Source of the DNA: JALZHR01 sp036388635
GTDB taxonomy: Bacteria; Acidobacteriota; Blastocatellia; Pyrinomonadales; Pyrinomonadaceae
Assembly: GCA_036388635.1 (NCBI GenBank)
Contig: DASVRL010000154.1
Location: forward strand, 1-19,882
DNA: 19,882 nucleotides
Direction: 5' to 3'
Position 1 is the first letter of the stretch, and the number at the start of each line of letters is the position of its first letter. The notes below the pieces were generated by a model, which worked only from the letters and a program-made list of their open reading frames with translations, did not search any database and had not been told where the DNA came from. Shown here piece by piece: positions 13,940 through 19,882 of the stretch. A program made the position numbers and the translations under genes.

Positions 13940-14969
13940 AAAGAATCAGCATACAATCGCCGTAGCTGTAAAAGCGATAACGCGAAGCGACGGCGTGACC
14001 GTATGCTTTCATTATAAGTTCATAACCGGCGAAAGTTGAAACCAAAACCAGCAAGGAAGATTGCGGCAGGTGAAAATTTGTCAAAAGCCCGTCAATCACT
14101 TTAAATTTATAACCCGGCGTAATCGTCAAATCAGCCAGACGCTTTCCGCTTTGAATTTTTTCGCCCGCCTGGGCGCTCGATTCGAGCGCGCGTGTCGTCG
14201 TTGTTCCGATGGCGATAATTCTTTGCCCGCTCGCTTTCGCTTCATTTAAAATCCGCGCCGCCGCCGCCGAAATTTCATATCGTTCAGCCATAACTTTGTG
14301 CTGCGCCAAATCGCTGACGCGAACCGGCTCGAATGTTCCATAACCGACGTGCAGGGTAATTTCGACGATGCGGACGCCCGAATTCTCGATTTTTTCGAGC
14401 ACTTCGGGCGTGAAATGAAGTCCGGCGGTCGGCGCGGCGATGGCTCCGCGCTGTTTGGCAAAAACGGTTTGATAACGCTCGCGGTCTTCGTCAAAATTGC
14501 CGTCTTCGCGTTTGATATAAGGCGGCAGCGGCGTCTGTCCGATTTCTTCCAGAGCCTCGTCAAAATCGCCTTCGGATTCGAATTTGACGATACAGTGACC
14601 GTCCCCGGTTTTTTCCAGCACTTCAGCCTTGAGCTTCTCGCCAAAGAAAATTTTCGTGCCGGTTTTTAAACGCCGCGCCGGACGCGCCAGCGTTTCCCAG
14701 ATTTGATTTTCAAGCTCGCGCACCAGAAAAAGCTCGATTTTCGCTTTCGTCTCCTTTTCGCCCAGAAGCCGCGCGGGAAAAACTTTCGTGTTGTTCAAAA
14801 CAAGCACGTCGCCCGTTTTGAGAAAGTCCGGGAAATTAACGAAAGAATCGTCGGCGAAAGCGTTTTCGTTGCGCCTAACGACCAGCATTCGCGAATTTTC
14901 GCGAAGCGCCAGCGGCTGTTGCGCAATGAGTTCTTCCGGCAGCTCGTAATCGAAATCGGCAATTAACAT
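13938..14969 (-). CDS. queA: tRNA ribosyltransferase-isomerase (queuosine synthesis)
   Basis: It transfers the ribosyl part of S-adenosylmethionine to preQ1 at position 34 of GUN tRNAs, the step that makes epoxyqueuosine. The 343-residue length is standard. Hallmarks are the N-terminal MLIADFDYELPEELIAQQPL, VLVLNNTKVFPARLLG, the RYQTVFA...GAIAAPTAGLHFTPEVL core and the C-terminal FHLPQSSLLVLVSTFAGYE. No gap or missing motif is seen. The ATG has no Shine-Dalgarno. It is the first gene of the minus-strand run and starts about 110 bases from the divergent tRNA-Ala gene. QueA implies that preQ1 synthesis or uptake and QueG/QueH exist elsewhere in the genome. Confidence 0.96.
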   Translation of the reverse strand: MLIADFDYELPEELIAQQPLALRENSRMLVVRRNENAFADDSFVNFPDFLKTGDVLVLNNTKVFPARLLGEKETKAKIELFLVRELENQIWETLARPARRLKTGTKIFFGEKLKAEVLEKTGDGHCIVKFESEGDFDEALEEIGQTPLPPYIKREDGNFDEDRERYQTVFAKQRGAIAAPTAGLHFTPEVLEKIENSGVRIVEITLHVGYGTFEPVRVSDLAQHKVMAERYEISAAAARILNEAKASGQRIIAIGTTTTRALESSAQAGEKIQSGKRLADLTITPGYKFKVIDGLLTNFHLPQSSLLVLVSTFAGYELIMKAYGHAVASRYRFYSYGDCMLIL

Positions 14970-15014
14970 AACGGGAAATTACAGACTAGCAAGATAAAAC
15001 CAAATGCTCAACGG

Positions 15015-15043
15015 TTGCGTATTCGCGGCTCGGCTGGTATATT
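15015..15043 (+). promoter_or_regulatory. Likely promoter of tRNA-Ala
   Basis: TTGCGT (15015-15020) and TATATT (15038-15043) are separated by exactly 17 bases; the -10 box matches five of six consensus positions. The predicted start near 15050 leaves about 30 bases of 5' leader before the tRNA. Confidence 0.5.
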
Positions 15044-15080
15044 AATTTTTCGCCGGATAGGCGCGCGGTTTTGAAAACAC

Positions 15081-15153
15081 GGGGACGTAGCTCAGCTGGG
15101 AGAGCGCGTGAATGGCATTCACGAGGTCAGGGGTTCGATCCCCCTCGTCTCCA
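15081..15153 (+). tRNA. tRNA-Ala (anticodon GGC)
   Basis: The full cloverleaf can be folded by eye: acceptor GGGGACG/CGTCTCC with the G3-U70 wobble that identifies tRNA-Ala, D-stem GCTC/GAGC, anticodon stem CGTGA/TCACG with anticodon GGC at 15114-15116, five-base variable loop, T-stem AGGGG/CCCCT with TTCGATC loop, and A73. It is 73 bases long with no encoded CCA. It reads GCC and GCU codons. Confidence 0.97.
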
Positions 15154-15171
15154 CTTTGATTTCAGTGGTTT

Positions 15172-15203
15172 AGGGCAACCCCGGCGCGGCGGTTGCCCTT
15201 TTC
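15172..15203 (+). terminator. Intrinsic terminator after tRNA-Ala
   Basis: The arms agggcaac and gttgccct enclose a 12-base GC-rich loop, followed by TTTT C T. It lies 19 bases past the tRNA and ends its transcript. Confidence 0.8.
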
Positions 15204-15243
15204 TGTTTCCCTGTTTAAATCCGAATCGAAAGACAAATTCACC

Positions 15244-15249
15244 GAGGAG
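15244..15249 (+). promoter_or_regulatory. Shine-Dalgarno deciding the start of the 85-residue protein
   Basis: GAGGAG ends six bases before the ATG at 15256 and rules out the longer frame that would begin inside the tRNA terminator. Confidence 0.75.
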
Positions 15250-15255
15250 TTTTCT

Positions 15256-15513
15256 ATGCCCGATTGCAAACATTACGGCGGTATTACCAGAGATGAGCTA
15301 GCTCATCTGCGAAAAGATTTGGCGAACGAAGGCGTGATTGTTCCCGCCGGCGACGACGTCGAATTTAAAGGACTTTTCGGAGTTCATCTGCGGGCGACTT
15401 ATGACGAGGCGAAGGAAACCTTGAAAATCTGTATTACTAAAAAGCCGTTTTTCGTTCCCGAATCCGAAGTCTGGAAGATTGTCGATGCCGGCACGGCGCC
15501 TTATGTCGGATGA
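15256..15513 (+). CDS. Small soluble protein of unknown function
   Basis: I do not recognise this 85-residue protein. It is acidic to neutral, without signal peptide or membrane segment, starting MPDCKHYGGITRDELAHLRK and with a predicted helix (about 11-25), a beta-rich middle (VIVPAGDDVEFKGLFGVHLRATYDE) and a strand-helix end (LKICITKKPFFVPESEVWKI). The GAGGAG at 15244-15249, six bases before the ATG, fixes the start; the frame is open to 15193, inside the tRNA terminator, and that extension is rejected. It probably has its own promoter because a terminator sits immediately upstream. A heptad/octad-type hairpin begins three bases after its stop codon. Confidence 0.7.
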   Translation: MPDCKHYGGITRDELAHLRKDLANEGVIVPAGDDVEFKGLFGVHLRATYDEAKETLKICITKKPFFVPESEVWKIVDAGTAPYVG

Positions 15514-15515
15514 AA

Positions 15516-15608
15516 ATGAAAAAGGTGAAAAGGTGAAAATGTGAAAAAGTTTTGTTGAATTACTGCTCGCATTGCTTTTTCACTGTTTCCCTTTTCACCT
15601 TTTTTATT
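15516..15608. repeat. Octad-repeat hairpin at convergent gene ends, probable bidirectional terminator
   Basis: The left side is tandem octads ATGAAAAA, GGTGAAAA, GGTGAAAA, TGTGAAAA (15516-15547). The right side is its degenerate complement. Outer arms of 15 bases (15519-15533 with 15590-15604) and inner arms of nine (15541-15549 with 15575-15583) pair perfectly. The right outer arm ends in the stop codon of the TPR gene. Confidence 0.85.
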
Positions 15609-16095
15609 CGAGAAAATCGGCGTCCATCTCGCGCGGTTCGAGTTTATTTCGCATCACGATTCGGGCGCAGCCGTTCCAGCGCAGCAGGGCGTCGTCATTT
15701 TTCGGCGGGCGGATGGCTTCGGCTTTTTCGAACCAGTTCATCGCCTGCCGGAAAAATTCGTAAGCCGTCGATTCCGAGCCGAGCGAGCCTTTGCTCAAGT
15801 TTGCTTTGGCGCGGCGCTCGTAAATGATTCCGGTGTAATACGCGCGTTCGTAATCGTCGCTAATCTGCGATAAATAATCCTGAATCTGCGCGTCGCCGAT
15901 GGCGTAACCTCTGACAAAGCGGTCGCTCATCGCCAGCACGAGCGTCACCAGCGCTTCCTGATTATCCGGCTCGACGCGCAGGATGTCGAGACAGATGCTT
16001 TCCGCCGCGCCCGGTTCGTTGAGCAGGCGATAATGTTTCGCCTTTTCGAGCGCCGCCTCGACGGCGTCTTTGGAGATAGGTTTTAACTCAAACAT
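15604..16095 (-). CDS. TPR-repeat protein
   Basis: A 163-residue all-helical protein. The segment LEKAKHYRLLNEPGAAESICLDILRVEPDNQEALVTLVLA (about 16-55) is a clear tetratricopeptide pair with the A/G-x-L...P-x-N-x-E-A pattern; a degenerate repeat (EFFRQAMNWFEKAEAIRPPKNDDALLRWN, about 112-140) follows after a linker. TPRs act as protein-binding scaffolds; the partner is unknown. There is no signal peptide, so it is cytoplasmic. AGGAG sits five bases before the ATG at 16095, a close but acceptable spacing. It follows sdhB on the same strand behind an AT-rich hairpin, so it may be a separate or partly coupled unit. Confidence 0.82.
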   Translation of the reverse strand: MFELKPISKDAVEAALEKAKHYRLLNEPGAAESICLDILRVEPDNQEALVTLVLAMSDRFVRGYAIGDAQIQDYLSQISDDYERAYYTGIIYERRAKANLSKGSLGSESTAYEFFRQAMNWFEKAEAIRPPKNDDALLRWNGCARIVMRNKLEPREMDADFLE

Positions 16096-16112
16096 ATTCG
16101 CTCCTGAACTTT

Positions 16113-16184
16113 CAAAAAGTTTTGAATTTTAAATGATTCGTTTCATCACAAACACAAAAAATTCGAAACTCAAAATTCAAAACT
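16113..16184 (-). repeat. AT-rich heptad hairpin after sdhB
   Basis: Perfect 13-bp arms (16118-16130 and 16172-16184). The right side is four heptads CAAAAAA, TTCGAAA, CTCAAAA, TTCAAAA (16155-16182); the left begins CAAAAAG, TTTTGAA, TTTTAAA. On the minus strand a T-run follows the hairpin, so it is a weak terminator between sdhB and the TPR gene, just before the TPR Shine-Dalgarno. Confidence 0.75.
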
Positions 16185-16185
16185 A

Positions 16186-16947
16186 TCACTTGTTATCTTT
16201 TTTCGGCGCGCGTCGAAAAATCCGCACCAGCTTTTTAATCGGGTCGTAAAACTCGTCCACGACGCGCTCTTTGAGCGGGATAATCGCGTTGTCGGTTATC
16301 GTGATGTGTTCGGGACAAACCTTGGTGCAGCATTTGGTGATATTGCAGTACCCGATACCGAATTCGTCTTTTAATTCTTCCAGACGATTTTCCGTATCGA
16401 GCGGGTGCATCTCCAGCGCCGCCGCGTAAACCAGAAAGCGCGGACCGATAAATTCCTCGTGTTTATGATGGTCGCGCAAAACGTGGCAGACGTCCTGGCA
16501 CAGGTAACATTCGATGCATTTGCGAAATTCCTGCACGCGGTCGATGTCTTCCTGCTGCATTCGCCAGGTTCCGTCGGGCGCGTCGGGCGCGCGCGGCTTG
16601 AATTTTTTGATTCGCTTTTTGACCTCGTAATTCCACGAAACGTCCGTCACCAAATCTTTTTTCAAAGGAAACGCGCGCATCGGCTCGACCGAAATCGGTT
16701 TATCGAGCGGCAGAGTGTTCATCCGCGTCATACACATCAGTTTCGGCATCCCGTTGATTTCCGCCGAGCAGGAGCCGCATTTTCCTGCCTTGCAGTTCCA
16801 GCGGCAAGCCAAATCGCCGGCTTGCTCGCCCTGAATTTGCAGAACGGCGTCAAGCACGACCATTCCCTCGGTGATTTCGGTGTCGTATGATTTCAGCTCG
16901 CCGCTCTCGCGGTTGCCGCGCCAGATTTTGAATGTCGCTTTTGCCAT
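16186..16947 (-). CDS. sdhB: Succinate dehydrogenase/fumarate reductase iron-sulfur subunit
   Basis: It carries electrons from the flavin of SdhA to the membrane quinone. The 253 residues hold the [2Fe-2S] ferredoxin domain (Cys52, Cys57, Cys60, Cys72 in NCKAGKCGSC...LMC, plus an extra Cys48), then CIECYLC (Cys144, 147, 150) with Cys211 for [4Fe-4S], and Cys154, Cys201, Cys207 for [3Fe-4S], the same assignment as in E. coli SdhB. The sequence style (RWNCKAGKCGSCSAEING...LMCMTRM) matches the actinobacterial Sdh1-type enzymes rather than the proteobacterial type. It starts 41 bases past the DUF1772-like gene, with no Shine-Dalgarno. No frameshift or missing ligand is seen. Confidence 0.95.
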   Translation of the reverse strand: MAKATFKIWRGNRESGELKSYDTEITEGMVVLDAVLQIQGEQAGDLACRWNCKAGKCGSCSAEINGMPKLMCMTRMNTLPLDKPISVEPMRAFPLKKDLVTDVSWNYEVKKRIKKFKPRAPDAPDGTWRMQQEDIDRVQEFRKCIECYLCQDVCHVLRDHHKHEEFIGPRFLVYAAALEMHPLDTENRLEELKDEFGIGYCNITKCCTKVCPEHITITDNAIIPLKERVVDEFYDPIKKLVRIFRRAPKKDNK

Positions 16948-16988
16948 AAATATTTAAGATAATTTGAAGCCGGTAAATTGCCGTTTAT

Positions 16989-17495
16989 TTACAAAGAGAT
17001 GTTGTTCCTTTCCGGTAACGGTACAGTTGCCGCTTTTAGTGCAAAAAAGAAAGCCGGAACGATAAAAATCCAAAAACGCAATACGTCATTTGTTGTCCAT
17101 TGCTTTATTGTTTCAGTCAACAGATTTAAATCCGCGGACGGATTGTCGTCAAGAATTCCCATAACAGCCAACCGGGGAATAAAATAAACAATCGTAAAAA
17201 CGGTCGCCGCTACCATAAATCCGATTGACAACAGCAGCCATTTTCTCCTTTTTGTTTTCCAGTTTAAGATTAATGCGATTATTGCCATTAAATAACCGAT
17301 GTTCCACAAAGGTGAAGTCCAGAAATCTCTCGGTTCGACGCGGCTTTGCGCGAAAGCTATCATTCCTTGCGGAATATCGCGGTTAAACTCCGGCACTACG
17401 ACCATCATTTGATAAACTGTCGCTCCGACGCCGATCGCGCCGAAAAAAATGTAAATCCAAATAGGAATATCTTTTAATAAAGATGTGATTTTCAT
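16989..17495 (-). CDS. DUF1772-like four-helix membrane protein between sdhA and sdhB
   Basis: This 168-residue protein has four hydrophobic helices: about 9-35, 62-80, 87-110 and 138-155. Conserved-looking features are VPEFNRDIP after helix 1, PRDFWTSPLWNIG before helix 2, and WTTNDVLRFW before helix 4; the ..WxxxNxxR..F pattern resembles the DUF1772/anthrone-oxygenase-like membrane family. It contains no histidine, so it cannot supply the axial haem ligands of a classical SdhC/SdhD. Its position inside the sdh operon suggests co-expression, but a role as anchor is unlikely or unconventional. The gene is noticeably AT-richer than sdhA and sdhB. The ATG at 17495 is preferred to a TTG at 17501; an 18-base tandem duplication lies just upstream. 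Confidence 0.72.
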   Translation of the reverse strand: MKITSLLKDIPIWIYIFFGAIGVGATVYQMMVVVPEFNRDIPQGMIAFAQSRVEPRDFWTSPLWNIGYLMAIIALILNWKTKRRKWLLLSIGFMVAATVFTIVYFIPRLAVMGILDDNPSADLNLLTETIKQWTTNDVLRFWIFIVPAFFFALKAATVPLPERNNISL

Positions 17496-17497
17496 TT

Positions 17498-17533
17498 TCA
17501 AATATTAACGGTTCATCAAATATTAACGGTTCA
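17498..17533. repeat. Tandem 18-base duplication
   Basis: Two exact copies of tcaaatattaacggttca (17498-17515, 17516-17533) fill nearly all of the gap between sdhA and the DUF1772-like gene, just before the start of the latter. A third partial copy (tcaaa) follows. Confidence 0.97.
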
Positions 17534-17539
17534 TCAAAA

Positions 17540-19351
17540 CTAGCCCATCTCCTCGACAATCTGTTTCAGTTCCGCGGGCATTTCGGGGATCGGCACGCGC
17601 GCGATTTGCATCGTGCCGTCGGCGCCTTTTTTAACCGTAAAATTGAATTTGGCAAATTCCGGGTCTTTTGCCGGGTAATCGTCGCGAAACTGCCCGCCGC
17701 GACTTTCCTTTCTTTCAATCGCCGCCAGCGTAATCGCTTCGGAAACGTTCAGCAAATTGTGCAGATCCAGCGCCGTGTGCCAGCTCGGATTAAAATCGAT
17801 GTTGCCGGTCAAGCTGATTTTTTCGCGCCGCCCTCGAAGCTCCTGGATGCCGACCAGCGCGCGCTGCATTTCGTCTTCGGTTCTGACGATGCCGACCAAA
17901 TCCTGCATCATTTCCTGCAAACCGTGCTGAATGGCAAAAGGATTTTCGCCGTTCGTGCGGTCAAATGCTTCCAGCGACCAGCGCACGGTTTTTTCAATCT
18001 GCTCGTTGCTGATAGTTCCGAAATCGTTTTCCTGAGCAAACTGCGCCGCGTATTCGCCCGCGCGCTTGCCGAAAACGAGCAAATCCGATAAAGAATTTCC
18101 GCCGAGGCGATTCGCGCCGTTAATTCCCGCCGCGCATTCGCCGGCGGCGAAAAGTCCCGGCACGGTGGACATCTGCGTGTCGGCATCGACGCGCACGCCG
18201 CCCATTATATAATGCGTCGTCGGTCCGACTTCCATCGGCGTCGTCGTAATATCCAAATCCGCCAGCTGTTTGAATTGATGATACATACTCGGCAGCTTTT
18301 TCTTGATGTGTTCCGGCGCGTTGGAAATTTTTTCTTTAATCCAGGCGATGTCGAGATAAACGCCGCCGTTCGGCGTTCCGCGCCCGGCTTTGACTTCGCG
18401 GACGATGGCGCGCGCAACGTGGTCGCGCGTCAAAAGCTCGGGCGGGCGGCGCGCGTTTTTGTCGCCCTGCGTGTAGCGCCAGCCTTCTTCGGGCGTGTCG
18501 GCGGTCTGGTCTTTGTAGTTGTCGGGAATGTCGTCGAACATAAAGCGGCGACCTTCCGAGTTTTTCAAAATCCCGCCCTCGCCGCGCACGCCTTCGGTGA
18601 CGAGAATGCCGCGAACCGACGGCGGATAAACCATTCCGGTCGGGTGAAATTGAATAAATTCCATATCAATCAATTCCGCGCCCGCGTCGTAGGCGAGCGA
18701 ATGCCCGTCGCCCGTGCCTTCCCAACTGTTGCTGGTGATTTTATACGCGCGCCCGATTCCGCCCGTCGCCAGGATAACGGCTTTCGCCTTGAAAACCCGA
18801 AAGCGTCCGTGCTCGCGCTCGTAGGCGAACGCGCCGACCACGCGCTCGCCGTCTTTTAAAAGCGCGATAACCGTGACTTCCATATAAACTTCGATGCCCT
18901 GATGAACGCCGTGGTCTTGAAGGGTGCGAATCATTTCCAGCCCGGTTCGATCGCCGACGTGCGCCAGACGCGGGTAACGGTGCCCGCCGAAGTTTCTTTG
19001 CAGAATGCGCCCGTCCTTCGTTCTATCGAAAACCGCGCCCCACGCTTCCAATTCGCGCACGCGGTCGGGCGCTTCCCTGGCGTGAAGTTCCGCCATGCGC
19101 CAGTTGTTGACGTATTGACCGCCGCGCATCGTGTCGGAAAAATGGACTTTCCAGTTGTCGCGCTCGTCGACGTTCGCCATCGCCGCCGCCATTCCGCCTT
19201 CCGCCATCACGGTATGCGCTTTGCCGAGCAGCGATTTGCAGACCAGACCGACCGAAACGCCAGCCGCCGACGCTTCAATCGCCGCGCGAAGTCCGGCGCC
19301 GCCCGCGCCGATGACCAGAACGTCGTGTTCGAATGTTTGATATTCAGCCAT
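17540..19351 (-). CDS. sdhA: Succinate dehydrogenase/fumarate reductase flavoprotein subunit
   Basis: The catalytic subunit, oxidising succinate to fumarate (or the reverse). The 603 residues show the FAD Rossmann motif VIGAGGAGLRAA (13-24), His46 in AHTVMAEGG for covalent FAD linkage, the active-site HPTG (His236), VRGEGG (Arg256, Glu258), THYIMGG (His380) and GINGANRLGGNSL (Arg415). It resembles the actinobacterial Sdh1 type, which lacks the E. coli-type C-terminal details and often works with a five-helix anchor. No such anchor gene is visible between here and the window edge. The ATG has no Shine-Dalgarno. It is followed by the DUF1772-like gene and sdhB, so the three are read as one operon. 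Confidence 0.96.
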   Translation of the reverse strand: MAEYQTFEHDVLVIGAGGAGLRAAIEASAAGVSVGLVCKSLLGKAHTVMAEGGMAAAMANVDERDNWKVHFSDTMRGGQYVNNWRMAELHAREAPDRVRELEAWGAVFDRTKDGRILQRNFGGHRYPRLAHVGDRTGLEMIRTLQDHGVHQGIEVYMEVTVIALLKDGERVVGAFAYEREHGRFRVFKAKAVILATGGIGRAYKITSNSWEGTGDGHSLAYDAGAELIDMEFIQFHPTGMVYPPSVRGILVTEGVRGEGGILKNSEGRRFMFDDIPDNYKDQTADTPEEGWRYTQGDKNARRPPELLTRDHVARAIVREVKAGRGTPNGGVYLDIAWIKEKISNAPEHIKKKLPSMYHQFKQLADLDITTTPMEVGPTTHYIMGGVRVDADTQMSTVPGLFAAGECAAGINGANRLGGNSLSDLLVFGKRAGEYAAQFAQENDFGTISNEQIEKTVRWSLEAFDRTNGENPFAIQHGLQEMMQDLVGIVRTEDEMQRALVGIQELRGRREKISLTGNIDFNPSWHTALDLHNLLNVSEAITLAAIERKESRGGQFRDDYPAKDPEFAKFNFTVKKGADGTMQIARVPIPEMPAELKQIVEEMG

Positions 19352-19394
19352 AAAAGAGAGTATTGAACTTATAGTAAATAATGCTATCGGCTAA

Positions 19395-19882
19395 TTAAAT
19401 TTTCGGTCCAACAATCGCCACCTGTTCTGTTTCGGGAATAAACTTGACGTACACGCTTTTCCCGCGCTGATACGACGGCAGTTCGATTATCGAAACGGTT
19501 TGGAGAGCTTGCGCGACAAACGCCGGATAATTTGCCGGTTGTATTTCCAAAGTAAATTCAATTTGCGGATTGTCGTTTGTTCGAGTTCCGGTATCCTTGA
19601 TATCAAGTATTTTCGCTTCGGCGTCCTGCCCGGTCGCCAGAATTCGCTGGTTCGCCAATCCGCCGACTATCATCGAAGCGATAAAAAAAATAAATGTTCC
19701 GGCAAACAACGCGCCTAATGCATACAGCCAAGGACCGGCAAGGAGAGATTCAACCAGCTGTTCTTCCTTGACATCTCCCGACGCTAATCTGAGCGGTCCA
19801 TTTATCATCACTATGGCAAACGGAATCCATATCAGCAAAAAACAAAGACCGCTCAGCTTTTTTAATAATTTTGCCAGTCTCA
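19395..19882 (-). CDS. Membrane protein with a C-terminal soluble domain, cut by the window edge
   Basis: I do not recognise it with confidence. The reading frame reaches the window end as xTG-RLAKLLKKLSGLCFLL, so an ATG one base beyond the edge would give 162 residues; a TTG at 19838 would cut the first helix and is unlikely. Two membrane helices (about 10-28 and 52-77) are followed by a soluble beta-rich domain (EAKILDIKDTGTRTNDNPQIEFTLEI, ending in VYVKFIPETEQVAIV) that resembles the DUF3592/NfeD-like small domains found in many bacterial membrane proteins. It is histidine-free, so it is not a haem-bearing Sdh anchor. It lies 43 bases before sdhA on the same strand. Confidence 0.6.
   Translation of the reverse strand, partial: RLAKLLKKLSGLCFLLIWIPFAIVMINGPLRLASGDVKEEQLVESLLAGPWLYALGALFAGTFIFFIASMIVGGLANQRILATGQDAEAKILDIKDTGTRTNDNPQIEFTLEIQPANYPAFVAQALQTVSIIELPSYQRGKSVYVKFIPETEQVAIVGPKI

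Noticed and set aside
13849..13956. N-terminal extension of RimI
   Set aside because: It is the translation of the 13864-13939 hairpin and overlaps queA; the internal ATG fits the family.
15081..15153. Attachment site for an integrated element at tRNA-Ala
   Set aside because: There is no integrase and no second copy of the tRNA 3' end in the window.
17606..19366. Several long plus-strand frames across sdhA
   Set aside because: All are antisense shadows of the flavoprotein gene caused by GC-biased codon positions.

Overview
This window looks like core chromosome from a mid-GC, Gram-negative-type, free-living bacterium. My best guess is Acidobacteriota, class Blastocatellia. That rests on overall style: about 50% GC, many starts without Shine-Dalgarno sequences, an actinobacterial/acidobacterial-type SdhA/SdhB pair, type IV pilus ATPase, and a small CxH/CxxC protein of a kind I associate with that group. 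No marker gene settles it. I see no insertion sequence, prophage, CRISPR array or integrase.

Layout. Bases 50-5233 (+): an AMP-forming acyl-CoA ligase, a secreted alpha/beta hydrolase, a 415-bp gene-free leader, then a secreted galactose/glyoxal-oxidase-like copper radical oxidase with all five expected active-site residues. Bases 5375-8132: a secreted protein of unknown function (-), an AlkA-type DNA glycosylase (+), an Lrp/AsnC regulator (-) and a DHH/DHHA1 phosphoesterase (-). Bases 8216-10415: a GNAT acetyltransferase (+), a possible small RNA unit (+), an 84-residue Cys/His protein (-) behind a near-perfect sigma-54 promoter, then a two-gene unit (+) of a small unknown protein and a glyoxalase-II-like metallo-hydrolase.

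Bases 10480-14969 form a minus-strand series read as queA, rimI, thiE, pilT/pilU-like ATPase, then an MJ0042 zinc-finger plus pseudo-receiver protein. A tRNA-Ala(GGC) and an 85-residue unknown protein follow on the plus strand (15081-15513). Bases 15604-19882 are a minus-strand run read as a membrane protein cut by the window edge, sdhA, a DUF1772-like four-helix membrane protein, sdhB, and a TPR protein.

The most unusual pattern is in the gaps. At least nine gene boundaries carry a hairpin. In several of them (6592-6654, 10414-10477, 11216-11306, 16113-16184; period 8 at 15516-15604) each arm is itself a degenerate tandem repeat of 7 or 8 bases. The sequence differs from site to site while the architecture is kept, and the hairpin often overlaps a stop codon. 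This is the main candidate for something undescribed. Runners-up are the sigma-54-driven zinc-binding-type small protein, the promoter-terminator unit at 8730-8858, and the membrane protein wedged between sdhA and sdhB.
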